In this document: positions 45,231 to 45,846 of the stretch, piece by piece
Layout of the letters: every line of letters begins with the position of its first letter
Numbering within the stretch: the stretch's first letter is position 1
The notes under the pieces: model-generated
What the model was told of the DNA's origin: nothing
The model's database searches: none
Seen by the model: the letters and a program-made list of their open reading frames with translations, nothing else
Made by a program: the position numbers and the translations under genes
Source: Spongospora subterranea
Lineage: Eukaryota > Endomyxa > Phytomyxea > Plasmodiophorida > Plasmodiophoridae
NCBI GenBank assembly: GCA_900404475.1
Contig: OUQQ01000116.1
Location: 1-45,846 of the forward strand
Direction of reading: 5' to 3'
Length of the DNA stretch: 45,846 bases

Positions 45231-45822
45231 AAACTCGTCAACATCGAAGTCATCAATTGACCATGTAAAACGAGCGCGTCGAGTTTATCGCAGTGGGAAG
45301 TTAATGGCAGACATTACAGAAAGTGTGAGGATACTCCTCTGCTTAAGATGAACAATGATGATTATTAAGATCGAGACTATTAAAGGATTGAATCACACAT
45401 CCAATCTCGCCTTGCCATGGGTCTCCACGATTTCGTCATTCCATCGGATAGGAGTCACCAATTCTGATTAACATTCCGTTCCGTCTTATAACCCTGTTCA
45501 TTCCCTTCGCAGACGACGGTTTACTCCTTCATTATAGACTCTTGAGGTGCACTTTATGTAGATTTGTCTTCCACAATCTAAAAGAGGGAACTGCTGGTAA
45601 TAATTATGTGTATGAGAATATGAATTAGCACCCCTTTATTTGATGCTGTCACACAAACACGGAGGACCGCTTTGCTGCCATTGTCGAAACAGATGAAAGA
45701 GCAATTATAACATTCGTTGTAAAAGGGTGCAAAAACATGTTCCAATCTTGTTGCAACTATCTGCAAAACGGGGTATACAAAGAGAAATTAAACTTTTCCA
45801 AAAAACATACGTACAAAATACA
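45231..45822. other. No gene recognised
   Basis: Short frames only (minus 45766-45578 is the longest). It includes the outer flank of the MULE relic and DNA up to the terminal MITE-like end. Confidence 0.45.
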
Positions 45823-45846
45823 TACTCCCTCCGTTCGGAAATAGTT
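45823..45846 (+). mobile_element. Stowaway-type MITE terminal repeat, cut by window edge
   Basis: The final 24 bases read TA followed by CTCCCTCCGTTCGGAAATAG. CTCCCTCCGT directly after a TA dinucleotide is the hallmark start of Stowaway MITEs (Tc1/mariner-derived), best known from plants. Only one end is in the window, so the element itself cannot be verified. Confidence 0.55.

Noticed and set aside
1..45846. CRISPR arrays, bacterial operons or integrons
   Set aside because: No spaced short direct repeats with unique spacers; introns, a Pol III tRNA gene and eukaryotic gene families show the DNA is eukaryotic.

Overview
The window is nuclear DNA from a eukaryote. At least four conserved genes are broken by many GT-AG introns, there is a Pol III-type tRNA gene with a T-run terminator, and eukaryotic transposon relics fill much of the space between genes. 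The lineage cannot be fixed from sequence alone. A dynein regulatory complex gene (DRC11) implies cilia or flagella at some life stage. An ATP10 homologue, chromodomain proteins and PIF/Harbinger, pogo/Tigger and MULE-like relics would suit a protist, alga, early fungus or small metazoan. Introns come in two sizes: a tight 48-58 bp class and a broader 70-385 bp class.

Layout. 1-400: degenerate 56-bp satellite. 0.6-1.8 kb: decayed retroelement pieces (Ty1/copia reverse transcriptase, a chromodomain tail, an LTR-like tract). 1.8-4.3 kb, minus strand: an unrecognised repeat protein locus, with a Cys/His/Trp module at one end and tandemly duplicated exon units at the other. 4.85-5.48 kb: 72-bp minisatellite. 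7.4-7.9 kb: possible small membrane protein. 11.65-12.0 kb: foldback element. 12.9-14.7 kb: dead PIF/Harbinger element with both its genes. 15.2-17.7 kb: complete homogentisate 1,2-dioxygenase (10 exons). 18.3-19.85 and 20.9-21.8 kb: two secreted, disordered Pro/Ser/Thr-rich proteins, the second with a GPI-like tail. 22.3-23.3 kb: PDCD5 (minus, 6 exons), with a 222-bp TIR element just upstream. 24.6-25.1 kb: acidic chromodomain protein (minus). 25.6-26.2 kb: broken partial copy of ATP10. 26.5-27.0 kb: retropepsin-like relic. 28.6-30.4 kb: ATP10 (minus, 5 exons), with a palindrome cluster just outside its 5' end. 31.7-32.9 kb: dead pogo/Tigger transposase. 33.4-34.0 kb: acidic/serine-rich hypothetical protein. 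34.7-40.4 kb: DRC11/IQCA1 (minus, 19 exons). 40.6 kb: tRNA-Arg(UCG), minus. 42.26-42.82 kb: foldback with two 235-bp arms. 43.0-45.2 kb: dead MULE-like transposase. The last 24 bases resemble the terminal repeat of a Stowaway-type MITE.

The conserved genes do separate jobs: tyrosine/phenylalanine breakdown (HGD), mitochondrial F1Fo-ATP synthase assembly (ATP10), axonemal dynein control (DRC11) and a conserved nuclear/cytosolic regulator (PDCD5). They look like ordinary housekeeping genes scattered among transposon remains, not a functional cluster. The least explained parts are the Cys/His/Trp repeat locus at 1.8-4.3 kb, the two foldback elements, and the pair of secreted proteins beside HGD. 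Exon boundaries were derived by hand from splice consensus, reading-phase agreement and remembered family alignment; no search was run.
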